Source: an uncultured Flavobacteriaceae bacterium (lineage in GTDB: Bacteria; Bacteroidota; Bacteroidia; Flavobacteriales; Flavobacteriaceae). Taken from it: a stretch of 33,431 nt of DNA. The notes beneath the pieces are model-generated. The model was not told the DNA's origin, searched no databases, and saw only the letters and a program-made list of their open reading frames with translations. Both the position numbers and the translations under genes were made by a program. Shown here in pieces: positions 7,427 through 15,806 of the stretch. How positions within the stretch are numbered: position 1 is the stretch's first letter; each line of letters begins with the position of its first letter. The DNA lies in contig CAJWLL010000025.1 of the NCBI GenBank assembly GCA_913043275.1, forward strand, positions 1-33,431. The letters run 5' to 3'.

Positions 7427-7744
7427 TCAAGTAATAGGTGGCCCCCGAAGTGTATCAATCGTATCAATGGAAAAAGAATATCCAAAGTAGAAGGATGTAT
7501 ACTTGTTTTGCTGAGAGATCTGAACTAAAGCATCCTTAGTATCAGAGGAAATTTCGATAATGGGAGTAAATTGATAGTCCAGTATGTTGCAATCAAATTC
7601 AATTTCATGCAAATGTGTTTCTGAAATTTCACAAGTTTTGTGATCGTGATCTTCAAAAAGGTGGTAAAAAGACCCCAAATAAGGCAACATCAAGACAGTC
7701 GTCAAAAAGGGGGTCAAGAACATTTTCTTCAGGTTGAGTGCCAT
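7427..7744 (-). CDS. small exported DHDHxxC / HLHE protein at the head of a metal operon
   Basis: 105 residues. An N-terminal hydrophobic segment (LKKMFLTPFLTTVLMLPYLG) serves as signal or anchor. It is followed by D32-HDHKTC38, T43-HLHE47 and D51-C52, a dense set of His and Cys ligands, and the protein ends TLRGPPIT. Short proteins with this His/Cys layout and an RGPP-type ending recur, to my knowledge, upstream of metal-type TonB receptors in flavobacteria, without an assigned function. The frame is open upstream to 7816, but a TATATTTG -7 box at 7770-7777 lies inside that stretch. I therefore start at ATG 7744, preceded by purine-rich gagaga. Likely role: periplasmic metal binding or sensing. 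Confidence 0.78.
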   Translation of the reverse strand: MALNLKKMFLTPFLTTVLMLPYLGSFYHLFEDHDHKTCEISETHLHEIEFDCNILDYQFTPIIEISSDTKDALVQISQQNKYTSFYFGYSFSIDTIDTLRGPPIT

Positions 7745-7769
7745 TTTTCTCTCAAATATTAAACGCATA

Positions 7770-7777
7770 CAAATATA
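7770..7777 (-). promoter_or_regulatory. -7 promoter box (TATATTTG) for the metal operon
   Basis: The minus strand reads TATATTTG, an exact TAnnTTTG match, 25 bases before ATG 7744. It argues against the longer reading frame starting upstream and gives a short leader for the four-gene operon. No convincing -33 TTTG is visible, and I could not identify a metal-regulator operator. Confidence 0.5.
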
Positions 7778-7825
7778 GGGGTTAATCTTTAATTTTAGCA
7801 TATTTGCCTTATACAAGAACGAAAT

Positions 7826-8866
7826 ATGAAATCCAAAATTGCTGCTACTATTTTAATTTGTATCACAACGCTCTTGTTGCGTTGCGATTCTCCAACCCAA
7901 AAACCCAAAAAGGAGGCCTCCTCCCAAACACCCCCGTCGGGGATGGTTTGGATTCCCGAAGGCAACTTTATGATGGGAAGTAAAGGCCCCCAAGCCCGCC
8001 CGGATGAAAGCCCCGTCCATCGGGTAAAAGTGGATGGGTTTTGGATTGATAAAACCGAAGTGACCAACGCCCAATTTGCTGCTTTTGTTCAAGCCACAGG
8101 CTATGTCACCACAGCCGAAAAATCTGTGGACTGGGAAGAAATGAAAAAACAACTCCCCCCCGGAACGCCCAAGCCTAACGATTCCTTACTTCAAGCTTCC
8201 TCTCTGACTTTCAAAGCTACCAATGGCCCAGTTGACCTGAACAATTATGCCGCATGGTGGGAATGGAAACCCAAAGCCAGTTGGCGGCAACCCCGAGGAA
8301 AAGGCACTTCCATTGAGGGCAAAGAAAACCATCCCGTGGTTCACGTTTCTTGGGACGATGCAAATGCTTATGCAAAATGGGCAGGCAAGCGACTTCCTTC
8401 AGAAGCAGAATGGGAATGGGCCGCACGTGGCGGACTCAAAGATAAAAAATACCCCTGGGGAGATGAAGAAATTACCACCGGAAAGGCAAAAGCCAACAGT
8501 TGGGAAGGTTCTTTTCCCTATGACAATACCAACAGAGATTTATTCTTTTATTCTGCTCCGGTCAAGTCTTTCGAAGCGAATGGATACGGTCTATACGATA
8601 TGGCAGGCAATGTGTGGGAGTGGTGTTCCGATTGGTACCACTACGACTATTACAAAACCTTGGATGGAAAAACAGCTACCAACCCTCAAGGGCCCAATGA
8701 AAGCTATGATCCCTATAACCCCTATATCGCGCAGAAAATTATCAGAGGCGGATCTTTTTTGTGCAACGACACTTATTGCTCTGGCTATCGCGTGGCTTCA
8801 AAGATGAAATCCTCACCAGATACAGGCTCTCAACATACTGGATTCCGCTGTGTAAAGGATATCTAA
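7826..8866 (+). CDS. lipoprotein formylglycine-generating enzyme (SUMF1/FGE family), catalytic Cys pair present
   Basis: 346 residues. The signal peptide ends LLLRC, a possible lipid Cys followed by DSPTQKPKK. The FGE-sulfatase domain fills residues about 37-345, opening PSGMVWIPEGNFMMGS and containing VHVSWDDANAYAKWAG, RLPSEAEWEWAARGG and MAGNVWEWCSDW. The active-site motif is GGSFLC313NDTYC318, the same five-residue spacing as the two copper-binding cysteines of human FGE, so this is likely a true Cys-to-formylglycine oxidase and not a cysteine-less relative such as GldK/GldJ. The usual substrate is a sulfatase, but none is in the window. The signal peptide places it outside the cytoplasm. 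The gene looks richer in G+C than its upstream neighbour (29/60 against 19/60 in sampled segments). Its stop overlaps the convergent GMC gene by 4 bases. Confidence 0.92.
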   Translation: MKSKIAATILICITTLLLRCDSPTQKPKKEASSQTPPSGMVWIPEGNFMMGSKGPQARPDESPVHRVKVDGFWIDKTEVTNAQFAAFVQATGYVTTAEKSVDWEEMKKQLPPGTPKPNDSLLQASSLTFKATNGPVDLNNYAAWWEWKPKASWRQPRGKGTSIEGKENHPVVHVSWDDANAYAKWAGKRLPSEAEWEWAARGGLKDKKYPWGDEEITTGKAKANSWEGSFPYDNTNRDLFFYSAPVKSFEANGYGLYDMAGNVWEWCSDWYHYDYYKTLDGKTATNPQGPNESYDPYNPYIAQKIIRGGSFLCNDTYCSGYRVASKMKSSPDTGSQHTGFRCVKDI

Positions 8867-10557
8867 ATGTTTCCTTTTTTCATTTCCTCAATGGCGTGAT
8901 GAGCAGCCCTGGCCGTTAAAGCCATAAAAGTTAGCGAAGGGTTTTGGGTGGAAGTGGAAGTCATACAAGCACCGTCGGTTACAAAAACATTTTGACAATG
9001 GTGCATTTGATTCCATTGATTGAGCAAAGAGGTTTTGGGATCACTTCCCATACGAACTCCCCCCATTTCGTGAATGTCATTTCCTGGAATACGACCATTA
9101 TCATTGGTTTTAATATTAGTAAAACCGGCCTTAGAATACATTTCAGAAAATTCATCAAAGAAGTCCTGTAACATCTTTTCGTCATTATCATCATAATCTA
9201 CATCCACTTTGAGCTGAGGAATTCCCCAAGGATCAACCAAACTCTCATCCAGAGTCACCTGGTTATTTTCCTTAGGTATAGTTTCTCCCATCATATGGGA
9301 ATTGACAGTCCAAACATTGCTTTGTTTGGCATTTATGAGATTATTGTGCAATTTATCTCCTATTGGTGTGGCGTCATAATCCATTTTTTTACTCGCTCCA
9401 AAACCGGCAGCATAACCCCTAAGAAAATTCGTTTCCTGTCGATACACGTTTCTAAACCGAGGCACATATGCGGAAGTAGGTTTTCGCCCGTCCACACGTT
9501 TATCAATATGTCCTTCGTGAGTAGCAGAAATAACCCCTCTATAATTATGAAAAGCAATGTATTTACCCAGCAGTCCACTATCATTCCCCAAACCGTTGGG
9601 AAATCGATCTGAAGTAGAATTTAACAGAATCAGATTAGTGTTTAGGGTGGATGCATTTAAGAAAATGACTTTGGCAAAATATTCTTTAATCCTTTTCGTG
9701 TGGGCATTGATAACCCTGACACCCACCGCTTTATTCTTATCCTCGTCATAGATTATGGAATGGACCACACTTTCCGTTTTTAGAGTTAAATTCCCTGTCT
9801 TCATCGCCCAAGGAATAAGAGTAGAATTAGCGTTAAAATAGCCTCCAAAGGGGCAACCTCTTCGACATACATTTCGACTTGCACAAAGACCCCTGCCCTG
9901 CTCCAAATAAATGGGTTTACTCTCAGTAAGGTGTGCACATCTACCATAAATCACATGGCGGTCCTTGTAATGTTTTTTCATCTGATCACTGAAGTAATCT
10001 TCAACACAGTTGTTTCCAAAAGGTCTAAGAAAATCCCCATCGGGTAGTATGTCTAAACCGTCTTTATTGCCACTAACCCCCACAAATTTTTCTACATAGC
10101 TGTACCAATGGTCCAGATCATTATATCTAATAGGCCAATCCACGGCAAAACCATCTCGGGCAGGCCCTTCAAAATCCATGTTACTCCAGCGTTGTACCTG
10201 TCGGGCCCACATGATCGACTTCCCTCCTACTTGATATCCACGAATCCACTGGAAAGGCTTAGCTTGTAGGTAAGGGTGTTCCTTATCTTTGACAAAAAAA
10301 TGCATAGCATCTTCTTTAAAAGCATAGCAACTGTTGGCTATCGGATTTTCCTCCCTTATCTTGGCCGGAACATCACCCCGGTACTTAAACTCCCAAGGCA
10401 ACATATTGGTGGTAGGATAGTCCTTAAGGTGCTCTACATTCCTGCCCCGTTCGATCAATAAAGTATTAAAACCTTGCTCACAAAATTCTTTAGCCGCCCA
10501 ACCTCCGGACATGCCAGCTCCAATAACAATGGTGTCAAATTTATTTTCTTTAATCAT
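8863..10557 (-). CDS. GMC-family FAD-dependent sugar/alcohol oxidoreductase
   Basis: 564 residues. The Rossmann FAD motif IGAGMSGGWAAKEF is at about residues 12-25, with the acidic residue that binds the adenosine ribose in LLIERGR. A Cys-rich segment CASRNVCRRGCPFGG (about 225-240) may bind a cluster or a metal. The C-terminal GMC domain holds HEMGGVRMGSDP with the probable catalytic His, and FVTDGACMTSTSTQNPSLTFMALTARA. It resembles the large subunit of membrane gluconate/glucose dehydrogenases and of sugar 3-dehydrogenases. No signal peptide is visible; the Tat signal is on the partner encoded 12 bases upstream, so the pair is probably exported together. The substrate cannot be told from sequence. 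The usual cytochrome c subunit is absent. Confidence 0.9.
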   Translation of the reverse strand: MIKENKFDTIVIGAGMSGGWAAKEFCEQGFNTLLIERGRNVEHLKDYPTTNMLPWEFKYRGDVPAKIREENPIANSCYAFKEDAMHFFVKDKEHPYLQAKPFQWIRGYQVGGKSIMWARQVQRWSNMDFEGPARDGFAVDWPIRYNDLDHWYSYVEKFVGVSGNKDGLDILPDGDFLRPFGNNCVEDYFSDQMKKHYKDRHVIYGRCAHLTESKPIYLEQGRGLCASRNVCRRGCPFGGYFNANSTLIPWAMKTGNLTLKTESVVHSIIYDEDKNKAVGVRVINAHTKRIKEYFAKVIFLNASTLNTNLILLNSTSDRFPNGLGNDSGLLGKYIAFHNYRGVISATHEGHIDKRVDGRKPTSAYVPRFRNVYRQETNFLRGYAAGFGASKKMDYDATPIGDKLHNNLINAKQSNVWTVNSHMMGETIPKENNQVTLDESLVDPWGIPQLKVDVDYDDNDEKMLQDFFDEFSEMYSKAGFTNIKTNDNGRIPGNDIHEMGGVRMGSDPKTSLLNQWNQMHHCQNVFVTDGACMTSTSTQNPSLTFMALTARAAHHAIEEMKKGNI

Positions 10558-10569
10558 CTTCTTTCTGAT

Positions 10570-11064
10570 CTAAACGAGGATACAGCCTAAATAACGGTTG
10601 GGGATAAATTCGTAGTTTAAAAACTCATTCATATAACGTTCTGATGTCATAAAATGACGCATGGACCACTGTCGATTTTTTTGCATAAAAAATCCTAGCT
10701 GACCTGGATGACCTAACGCCCTTTTAATGGTGTAATTTTGAATATCAAAATCTAAATCTTCGTAGGGTTTTAAAAAAGTCCGTTCGACCAGCCCTTTATA
10801 TATTTTTAAGCCCTGTTTGTAACCTTTAAGCTCTTCTGCGGTAAGTGCACCATCAATTTGATTTAAAATAAATTGCATCCTCGTCTCCGGAGTCGGAAAG
10901 GATTCAGTTTTTGAGGGTAAAATGGCCTCCGTCAATAGTCCTACAAGTTTTTGGTCCTTATCTTCCATCACAGGGGGACCCGAAAGATTTGAATTACAGT
11001 GACTGAGTAAACTCAATCCACCGACACCCATGGCAATGGTTTGAACAGCTTTTCTTCTTTTCAT
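10570..11064 (-). CDS. gluconate 2-dehydrogenase subunit 3 family protein (Tat signal)
   Basis: 164 residues from ATG 11064. The N-terminus MKRRKAVQTIAMGVGGLSLLSHC is a twin-arginine signal, perhaps with a lipid Cys at 23, although His at -1 is atypical of a lipobox. The rest matches the small subunit that accompanies GMC dehydrogenases: DQKLVGLLTEAILP, then helices with LKGYKQGLK and a C-terminus PNRYLGCILV. It is 12 bases upstream of the GMC gene, and the two probably form one complex in which this subunit carries the export signal. An in-frame ATG at 11079 (MYLWD) is possible, but the Tat signal favours 11064. A TATCTTTG box at 11069-11076 is so close to the ATG that it would give an almost leaderless transcript. 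Confidence 0.82.
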   Translation of the reverse strand: MKRRKAVQTIAMGVGGLSLLSHCNSNLSGPPVMEDKDQKLVGLLTEAILPSKTESFPTPETRMQFILNQIDGALTAEELKGYKQGLKIYKGLVERTFLKPYEDLDFDIQNYTIKRALGHPGQLGFFMQKNRQWSMRHFMTSERYMNEFLNYEFIPNRYLGCILV

Positions 11065-11289
11065 ATCCCAAAGATACATTTTATCGAAAAAAGTTAACTA
11101 AAATAAGTGCAGAGGATCCATTAAAAAAAGACGCTCTCTCTTTAGCAGTTTGGTTATCGATTTTAAAACATTAAATAATATATTTAACTGACTGTTTAGG
11201 AAATGTATAGTCTAAAAATGAATATGGCTTTTGCTTGAAAAAATTATATTTTTAATAATCCCTATTTATTAACAACTTTAACAATACGT

Positions 11290-12180
11290 ATGGGCAAAAT
11301 ATTTATTGGGTTTTATAGCATATTGATGCTTATGACTTGCTCCACCCCAAAAAGCAAGTCCATTAAAGTAATGACTTGGAACATATGGCACGGTGGGCTT
11401 CACGGCACCAAATACAATGGGTTTAAAAAAGATACCGTTAATACCATTAATATTTACAAAGTCATCCTTCGAGAAGCCCCTGATGTGTTGTTGATGCAGG
11501 AAACCTATTGCTGTGGAATGGAAATTGCCCTTAAAGCAGGATATTCTCATTCGGTCAGAGCAAGTTCTAATTTATCCATACATAGTAAATATCCTATCAC
11601 TGATACATTAAAAATCTTTAAACCTTTTAATGCTCATGCTGCAGTAATTGATCTCGATGGACAACAACTGTTGTTTGTCAATACTTGGTTGCATTATCTG
11701 CCCGATTCTTTTGAAGCAATTAAAAAAATAGATCCAGATTCACTTATAGCCAATGAGGGTCCAACACGATTAAAAGAGATTACTGCCATCATAAGGGAGG
11801 TAGACAGCTTGGAAAAAAGCCTAAAAATCCCAGTATTTATAGGAGGAGATTTTAATTCACCCTCACACCTCGATTGGATCGAAAGCACCAAGGAGTTTCA
11901 TTATGGAAAAGTGGTAGAATGGCCGGTGAGTAAGTTGATGTTGGAACGCGGCTATACTGATTCTTTTAGGGAAGCCCATCCGGATCCCAGCCAAACACTT
12001 GATGGGACTTGGGGCTATTTTTCCCCAAGGGATATCATATCGGACAGGATTGATTTTGTCTATTACAAAAGTCAAAACCTAAAAACCCTAACCTCTAAAA
12101 TTGTAATGGACGATCCCGAAGGTGGTTTTTTTAATTCAGATCATCGGCCGGTATTAACAAAATTTGAATTAAAAAATTAA
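11290..12180 (+). CDS. endonuclease/exonuclease/phosphatase (EEP) family lipoprotein
   Basis: 296 residues. The signal peptide ends LMTC17, a lipid-type Cys. All EEP-fold catalytic motifs are present: T29-WN31, QE71T (metal ligand), GGD187FNS with N189, SD252RIDFVYY, and the final SD284H285RP catalytic pair. The fold cleaves phosphodiester or phosphomonoester bonds with Mg2+ and includes nucleases, inositol phosphatases and neutral sphingomyelinases. Export as a lipoprotein points to an extracellular substrate such as a phospholipid or DNA. It is the first of three exported hydrolase genes in one direction (gaps of 34 and 44 bases), so they may act on one complex substrate. I cannot choose the substrate from sequence. 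Confidence 0.88.
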   Translation: MGKIFIGFYSILMLMTCSTPKSKSIKVMTWNIWHGGLHGTKYNGFKKDTVNTINIYKVILREAPDVLLMQETYCCGMEIALKAGYSHSVRASSNLSIHSKYPITDTLKIFKPFNAHAAVIDLDGQQLLFVNTWLHYLPDSFEAIKKIDPDSLIANEGPTRLKEITAIIREVDSLEKSLKIPVFIGGDFNSPSHLDWIESTKEFHYGKVVEWPVSKLMLERGYTDSFREAHPDPSQTLDGTWGYFSPRDIISDRIDFVYYKSQNLKTLTSKIVMDDPEGGFFNSDHRPVLTKFELKN

Positions 12181-12214
12181 AGCTCTTTAACTGTTTAAAT
12201 AAATTATTTTCAAA

Positions 12215-13102
12215 ATGATAAAGCACTTTTTTTTGCTGATTTCCTTATTAGTGGTCCTGGGAGCTTGCTCAAAAAAAGAACCCTATCTAAAAGTGGGGTT
12301 AGTAGCTGACCCTCAATATGCCAATAACCCCAGCTCTGGCAAAAGACATTATAGAGAAACCCTATGGAAATTGGAAGAGGCTATCGACACCTTTAATTAT
12401 TACAAGATTGATTTTGTCCAAAATCTTGGAGATATAATTGATGTTGAATGGGAAAGTTTTGATGCCGTTCTACCGATATATGACAAACTCAAACCAGGCA
12501 TCGAAAACCATCATCTTCTAGGAAATCACGAATTTGATATTGACTCAAACTATTTCAAAGACATCCTAAAGCGCTTGTCAATGCCCAACTACTATTACTC
12601 ATACTCGAAAAAAGGGTGGAGATTTATTGTGTTGGACGCTACGGACTATTCCTACTTTTCAAATGCATTGCAAGATCACGACATCAGGCAAATAGATTTA
12701 TATTTTAAAAACACCAAAGATCAATTAAACAATTACCGTTGGAACAGTGCTATTGGTATAAAACAACAAAACTGGCTTAAAAAAGAGTTAGATAATGCCC
12801 GTTTTTTAGATCAAAGGATCATTCTTTTTTCTCATATGCCATTAAGACCAAAAGACGATCCGCATAATTTGTGGAATAATCATGAAATCATAGACATTAT
12901 TGAGGAAAGTTCTGATGTTATTGCATTTATTAATGGCCACAACCATGCAGGAAACCATGTATTCAAAAATGGGATACATTACATAACAGTATTTGGAATG
13001 GTAGATACCAAGATAAGCTCCTATGGAATTCTTGAATTTTACAAAGATAGTTTGAGGTTAAGAGGCTATGGAAACCAAAAAAATATCAGCATTAAATTTT
13101 AA
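12215..13102 (+). CDS. calcineurin-like metallophosphoesterase lipoprotein (ADP-ribose/CDP-alcohol diphosphatase-like)
   Basis: 295 residues. The signal peptide ends LGAC, then SKKEPY. The metallophosphoesterase motifs are in order: VAD32PQ34Y, with Gln where most members have His; LGD73IID; GN104H105EFD; FSHMPL; and NGHNHAGNH. D-x-Q in motif I followed by the HYRETL segment is typical of the Mn2+-dependent ADP-ribose/CDP-alcohol diphosphatase group, which cleaves the diphosphate of CDP-choline, ADP-ribose or related compounds. Here the enzyme is exported, so the natural substrate may instead be a phosphodiester head group. It lies 34 bases after the EEP gene and 44 before the GH116 gene. Confidence 0.88.
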   Translation: MIKHFFLLISLLVVLGACSKKEPYLKVGLVADPQYANNPSSGKRHYRETLWKLEEAIDTFNYYKIDFVQNLGDIIDVEWESFDAVLPIYDKLKPGIENHHLLGNHEFDIDSNYFKDILKRLSMPNYYYSYSKKGWRFIVLDATDYSYFSNALQDHDIRQIDLYFKNTKDQLNNYRWNSAIGIKQQNWLKKELDNARFLDQRIILFSHMPLRPKDDPHNLWNNHEIIDIIEESSDVIAFINGHNHAGNHVFKNGIHYITVFGMVDTKISSYGILEFYKDSLRLRGYGNQKNISIKF

Positions 13103-13146
13103 TTAATTTAGTTGGTGACACATTAAGGAAATAACAATCTATATTT

Positions 13147-15762
13147 ATGAGATTTATGAAAACCGATAGCTTATTATTTGTATTGATTACAATCCTTGGA
13201 TTTCCAAGTTTTATAAATTCCCAACAGGGACTTTTGAGTGAACAAATAAAAGTCCTTAAGCAATATGATCGGGAACATCTTCATCGGATAGCCCTGCCGA
13301 TAGGGGGTATAGGAACTGGGACCGTGGCACTGGGAGGAGCCGGAGAATTGAGAGATTGGGAAATCATGAATATCCCTGCCAAAAATTATAGTACGGTAAC
13401 CACCGGAAATGACGCGCCTTTCTTTTCGATTTACACGAAGAAAAAAAATGGATCTTCCCTGACAAAAGCCCTTTTGGGACCCGTTGACCCTGCGGATTAT
13501 CAGCATTACGAAGGTAGGTCAGTCGATCATCACGGATTACCAAGGTTCCGAAATGCCTCCTTTGAAACCACCTATCCATTTGGGATCGTAAGCTTATCCG
13601 ACATGACTATGCCCGTCAAAGTAAAAATAATTGGCTATAATCCATTTATCCCTGGAAATGCTGATGACTCTGGGATTCCTATTGCGATACTCAAATATGA
13701 AATCCAAAACATCAGCGACCAAACAATTGAAGTCTCCATTTCGGGTAACCTCCGAAATTTTATAGGAAAAGACGGTAGTAAGTCGACTACAAACTGGAAG
13801 GGAGATTACATCCCAATAGGAGCAGATCAGAACAAAAATCAATATCGCTCAACCGATGAATTTAAAGGAATTTATATGTATTCCAAAGGCGTCAATAAGA
13901 ATGATGCTGCCTGGGGAACAATGGCACTTAGTATTCCCAATGAAGAAGATGGTAAGGTAACCTACAGAACAAGTTCGGCCCAAAACTCCTGGAGCAATTC
14001 ACTACTCGATTTTTGGGATGATTTTAGTTACGACGGATTACTGACTGAAAAGGTCAAATCAATTGATGAAGACCCTATGGCATCTCTGGCAGTTTTAAAA
14101 ACACTAAAAGCAGGAGAAAAAAAAACATTTACTTTCTATTTTTCATGGCACTATCCCAATCGATTTGCCTGGTCAAAAACCAATATTGGAAATTATTATA
14201 CTACAAGATATATTGATGCATGGGATGTATTGAAAAAAGAAGTAAAACGTTTGCCAAAACTAACCGAGCAAACTCTTAATTTTGTCAATTCATTTTCATC
14301 TAGCACCTACCCCCAAGTGATAAAAGAGGCGGCTTTGTTTAACCTTTCTACCCTCCGTTCTCAAACCGTTTTTCTTGTTAAAGATGGAAAAATGTTTGGA
14401 TGGGAAGGCATTATGGATCGTTTTGGTTCCTGTTTTGGATCCTGTACTCATGTTTGGAATTACGAACAAGCTACCGCCTACTTATTCAATGATTTGGCCA
14501 AAACTATGCGACAGGTTGAATTTGGTTACTCCACAACCGAAACCGGCCACATGGGCTTTAGAACAAATCTTCCCTTGATCGACTCTGCTTCTGGTATTAA
14601 CCTGGCTGCCGCTGACGGTCAAATGGGAACGATTATGAAGTTTTACAGAGATTGGCAACTGTCTGGAGATAACAATTTTTTAAAAAAATATTGGCATAAA
14701 GTAAAGGCAGCTTTGTCATTTTCCTGGGTAGAAAATGGCTGGGATGGAGACATTGACGGCGTAATGGAGGGTGTTCAACATAATACCATGGATGTTGAAT
14801 ATTTTGGCCCAAACCCACAAATGCAGATCTGGTACCTTGGGGCGCTCAGAGCAGCCCAAGAGATGGCAAAATACGTTAAAGATCAAACTTTCGCCAATAA
14901 ATGTAGCACCCTTTTTTCCAAGGGTTCAAAGTGGACAGACGAAAACCTTTTTAATGGAGAATATTACATCCAAAAGATTATAGTTCCCGAAAGTAAAAAA
15001 CTCATTGCCAATGGTCTAATCGGTGAAATGGGTAGTAAAAAGATCAAAAATCCTGATTATCAATTGGCAAGCGGTTGCTTAGTAGACCAATTAGTAGGGC
15101 AGAATATGGCACACATTCTTGGGTTGGGCTACTTGGTAAAACAAGAGCATGTTAAAACCGCTTTAAAAAGCATTCTTAAATACAATAAAAAAGAGAACAT
15201 GTATGAACATTTCAATAATATGCGTTCTTATGCAATGGGAGACGAAAAGGCACTTTTGATGGCCAGTTGGCCCAATGGTGGAAGGCCAACCATTCCTTTC
15301 CCGTATTGGTCTGAGGTAATGACTGGATTCGAATATACTGCCGCAATAGGCATGCTTTACGAAGGCATGAGAGAGGAAGGTTTGGAAACTATTACAAATA
15401 TTAGAACCCGATTCGATGGCAAAAAGAGAAATCCGTTTGATGAAGCAGAATGTGGGCATCACTATGCCCGGGCTATGGCCTCATGGGCCGCAGTGCTTGT
15501 CGAAAGTGGATTTATGTATTCAGGTGTTGATAAATTTATAAAATTCACCGATAATCCCGGTAATTATTTTTGGTCAAACGGCAGGGCATGGGGAATGTGT
15601 AAAGTGGATAAAACGGACAAAGGGTATCGGATTGAATTTTCTGTTTTATATGGCAAAATCGAATTAAAAAAGTTTATGATCGGAAAAAATAAAATAAAAT
15701 TATTCGACAATAGTTTGATTCTTAACGCCAATAAAAACATTCGGTTTGATATCATCAATTAA
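13147..15762 (+). CDS. GH116-family glycosidase (glucosylceramidase/beta-glucosidase-like), exported
   Basis: 871 residues with a signal peptide ending FINSQQ. The N-terminal beta domain (about residues 45-330) starts IALPIGGIGTGTVALGGAGELRDW, typical of GH116/DUF608 proteins. The C-terminal (alpha/alpha)6 domain runs from about residue 375. Probable acid/base is D549 in HNTMDVEYFGPN, which aligns with the TYD motif of human GBA2. The nucleophile candidates are E420 in FGWEG and, less likely, E440 in VWNYEQ; the 129-residue E420-D549 spacing resembles characterised archaeal GH116 enzymes. GH116 enzymes cleave beta-glucosides, beta-xylosides and glucosylceramide. Being exported and beside two exported phosphoesterases, it may take part in glycolipid or glycoside breakdown; the exact substrate is open. 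Confidence 0.87.
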   Translation: MRFMKTDSLLFVLITILGFPSFINSQQGLLSEQIKVLKQYDREHLHRIALPIGGIGTGTVALGGAGELRDWEIMNIPAKNYSTVTTGNDAPFFSIYTKKKNGSSLTKALLGPVDPADYQHYEGRSVDHHGLPRFRNASFETTYPFGIVSLSDMTMPVKVKIIGYNPFIPGNADDSGIPIAILKYEIQNISDQTIEVSISGNLRNFIGKDGSKSTTNWKGDYIPIGADQNKNQYRSTDEFKGIYMYSKGVNKNDAAWGTMALSIPNEEDGKVTYRTSSAQNSWSNSLLDFWDDFSYDGLLTEKVKSIDEDPMASLAVLKTLKAGEKKTFTFYFSWHYPNRFAWSKTNIGNYYTTRYIDAWDVLKKEVKRLPKLTEQTLNFVNSFSSSTYPQVIKEAALFNLSTLRSQTVFLVKDGKMFGWEGIMDRFGSCFGSCTHVWNYEQATAYLFNDLAKTMRQVEFGYSTTETGHMGFRTNLPLIDSASGINLAAADGQMGTIMKFYRDWQLSGDNNFLKKYWHKVKAALSFSWVENGWDGDIDGVMEGVQHNTMDVEYFGPNPQMQIWYLGALRAAQEMAKYVKDQTFANKCSTLFSKGSKWTDENLFNGEYYIQKIIVPESKKLIANGLIGEMGSKKIKNPDYQLASGCLVDQLVGQNMAHILGLGYLVKQEHVKTALKSILKYNKKENMYEHFNNMRSYAMGDEKALLMASWPNGGRPTIPFPYWSEVMTGFEYTAAIGMLYEGMREEGLETITNIRTRFDGKKRNPFDEAECGHHYARAMASWAAVLVESGFMYSGVDKFIKFTDNPGNYFWSNGRAWGMCKVDKTDKGYRIEFSVLYGKIELKKFMIGKNKIKLFDNSLILNANKNIRFDIIN

Positions 15763-15806
15763 TATTTTTTACTAGTACCAACAAAGGATTGAAGTTTAAT
15801 CTTACT

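Noticed and set aside
7745-7816. Longer version of the small metal protein starting at 7816
   Set aside because: An exact -7 box lies inside this stretch, and the signal-like segment starts naturally at ATG 7744.
8247-8807. 186-residue frame inside the FGE gene
   Set aside because: Same-strand shadow of the FGE gene, without family features; the FGE frame has all motifs.
11065-11289. Hidden small RNA or gene in the longest gap
   Set aside because: AT-rich with stops in all frames and no stable hairpin or promoter pair that I could support.
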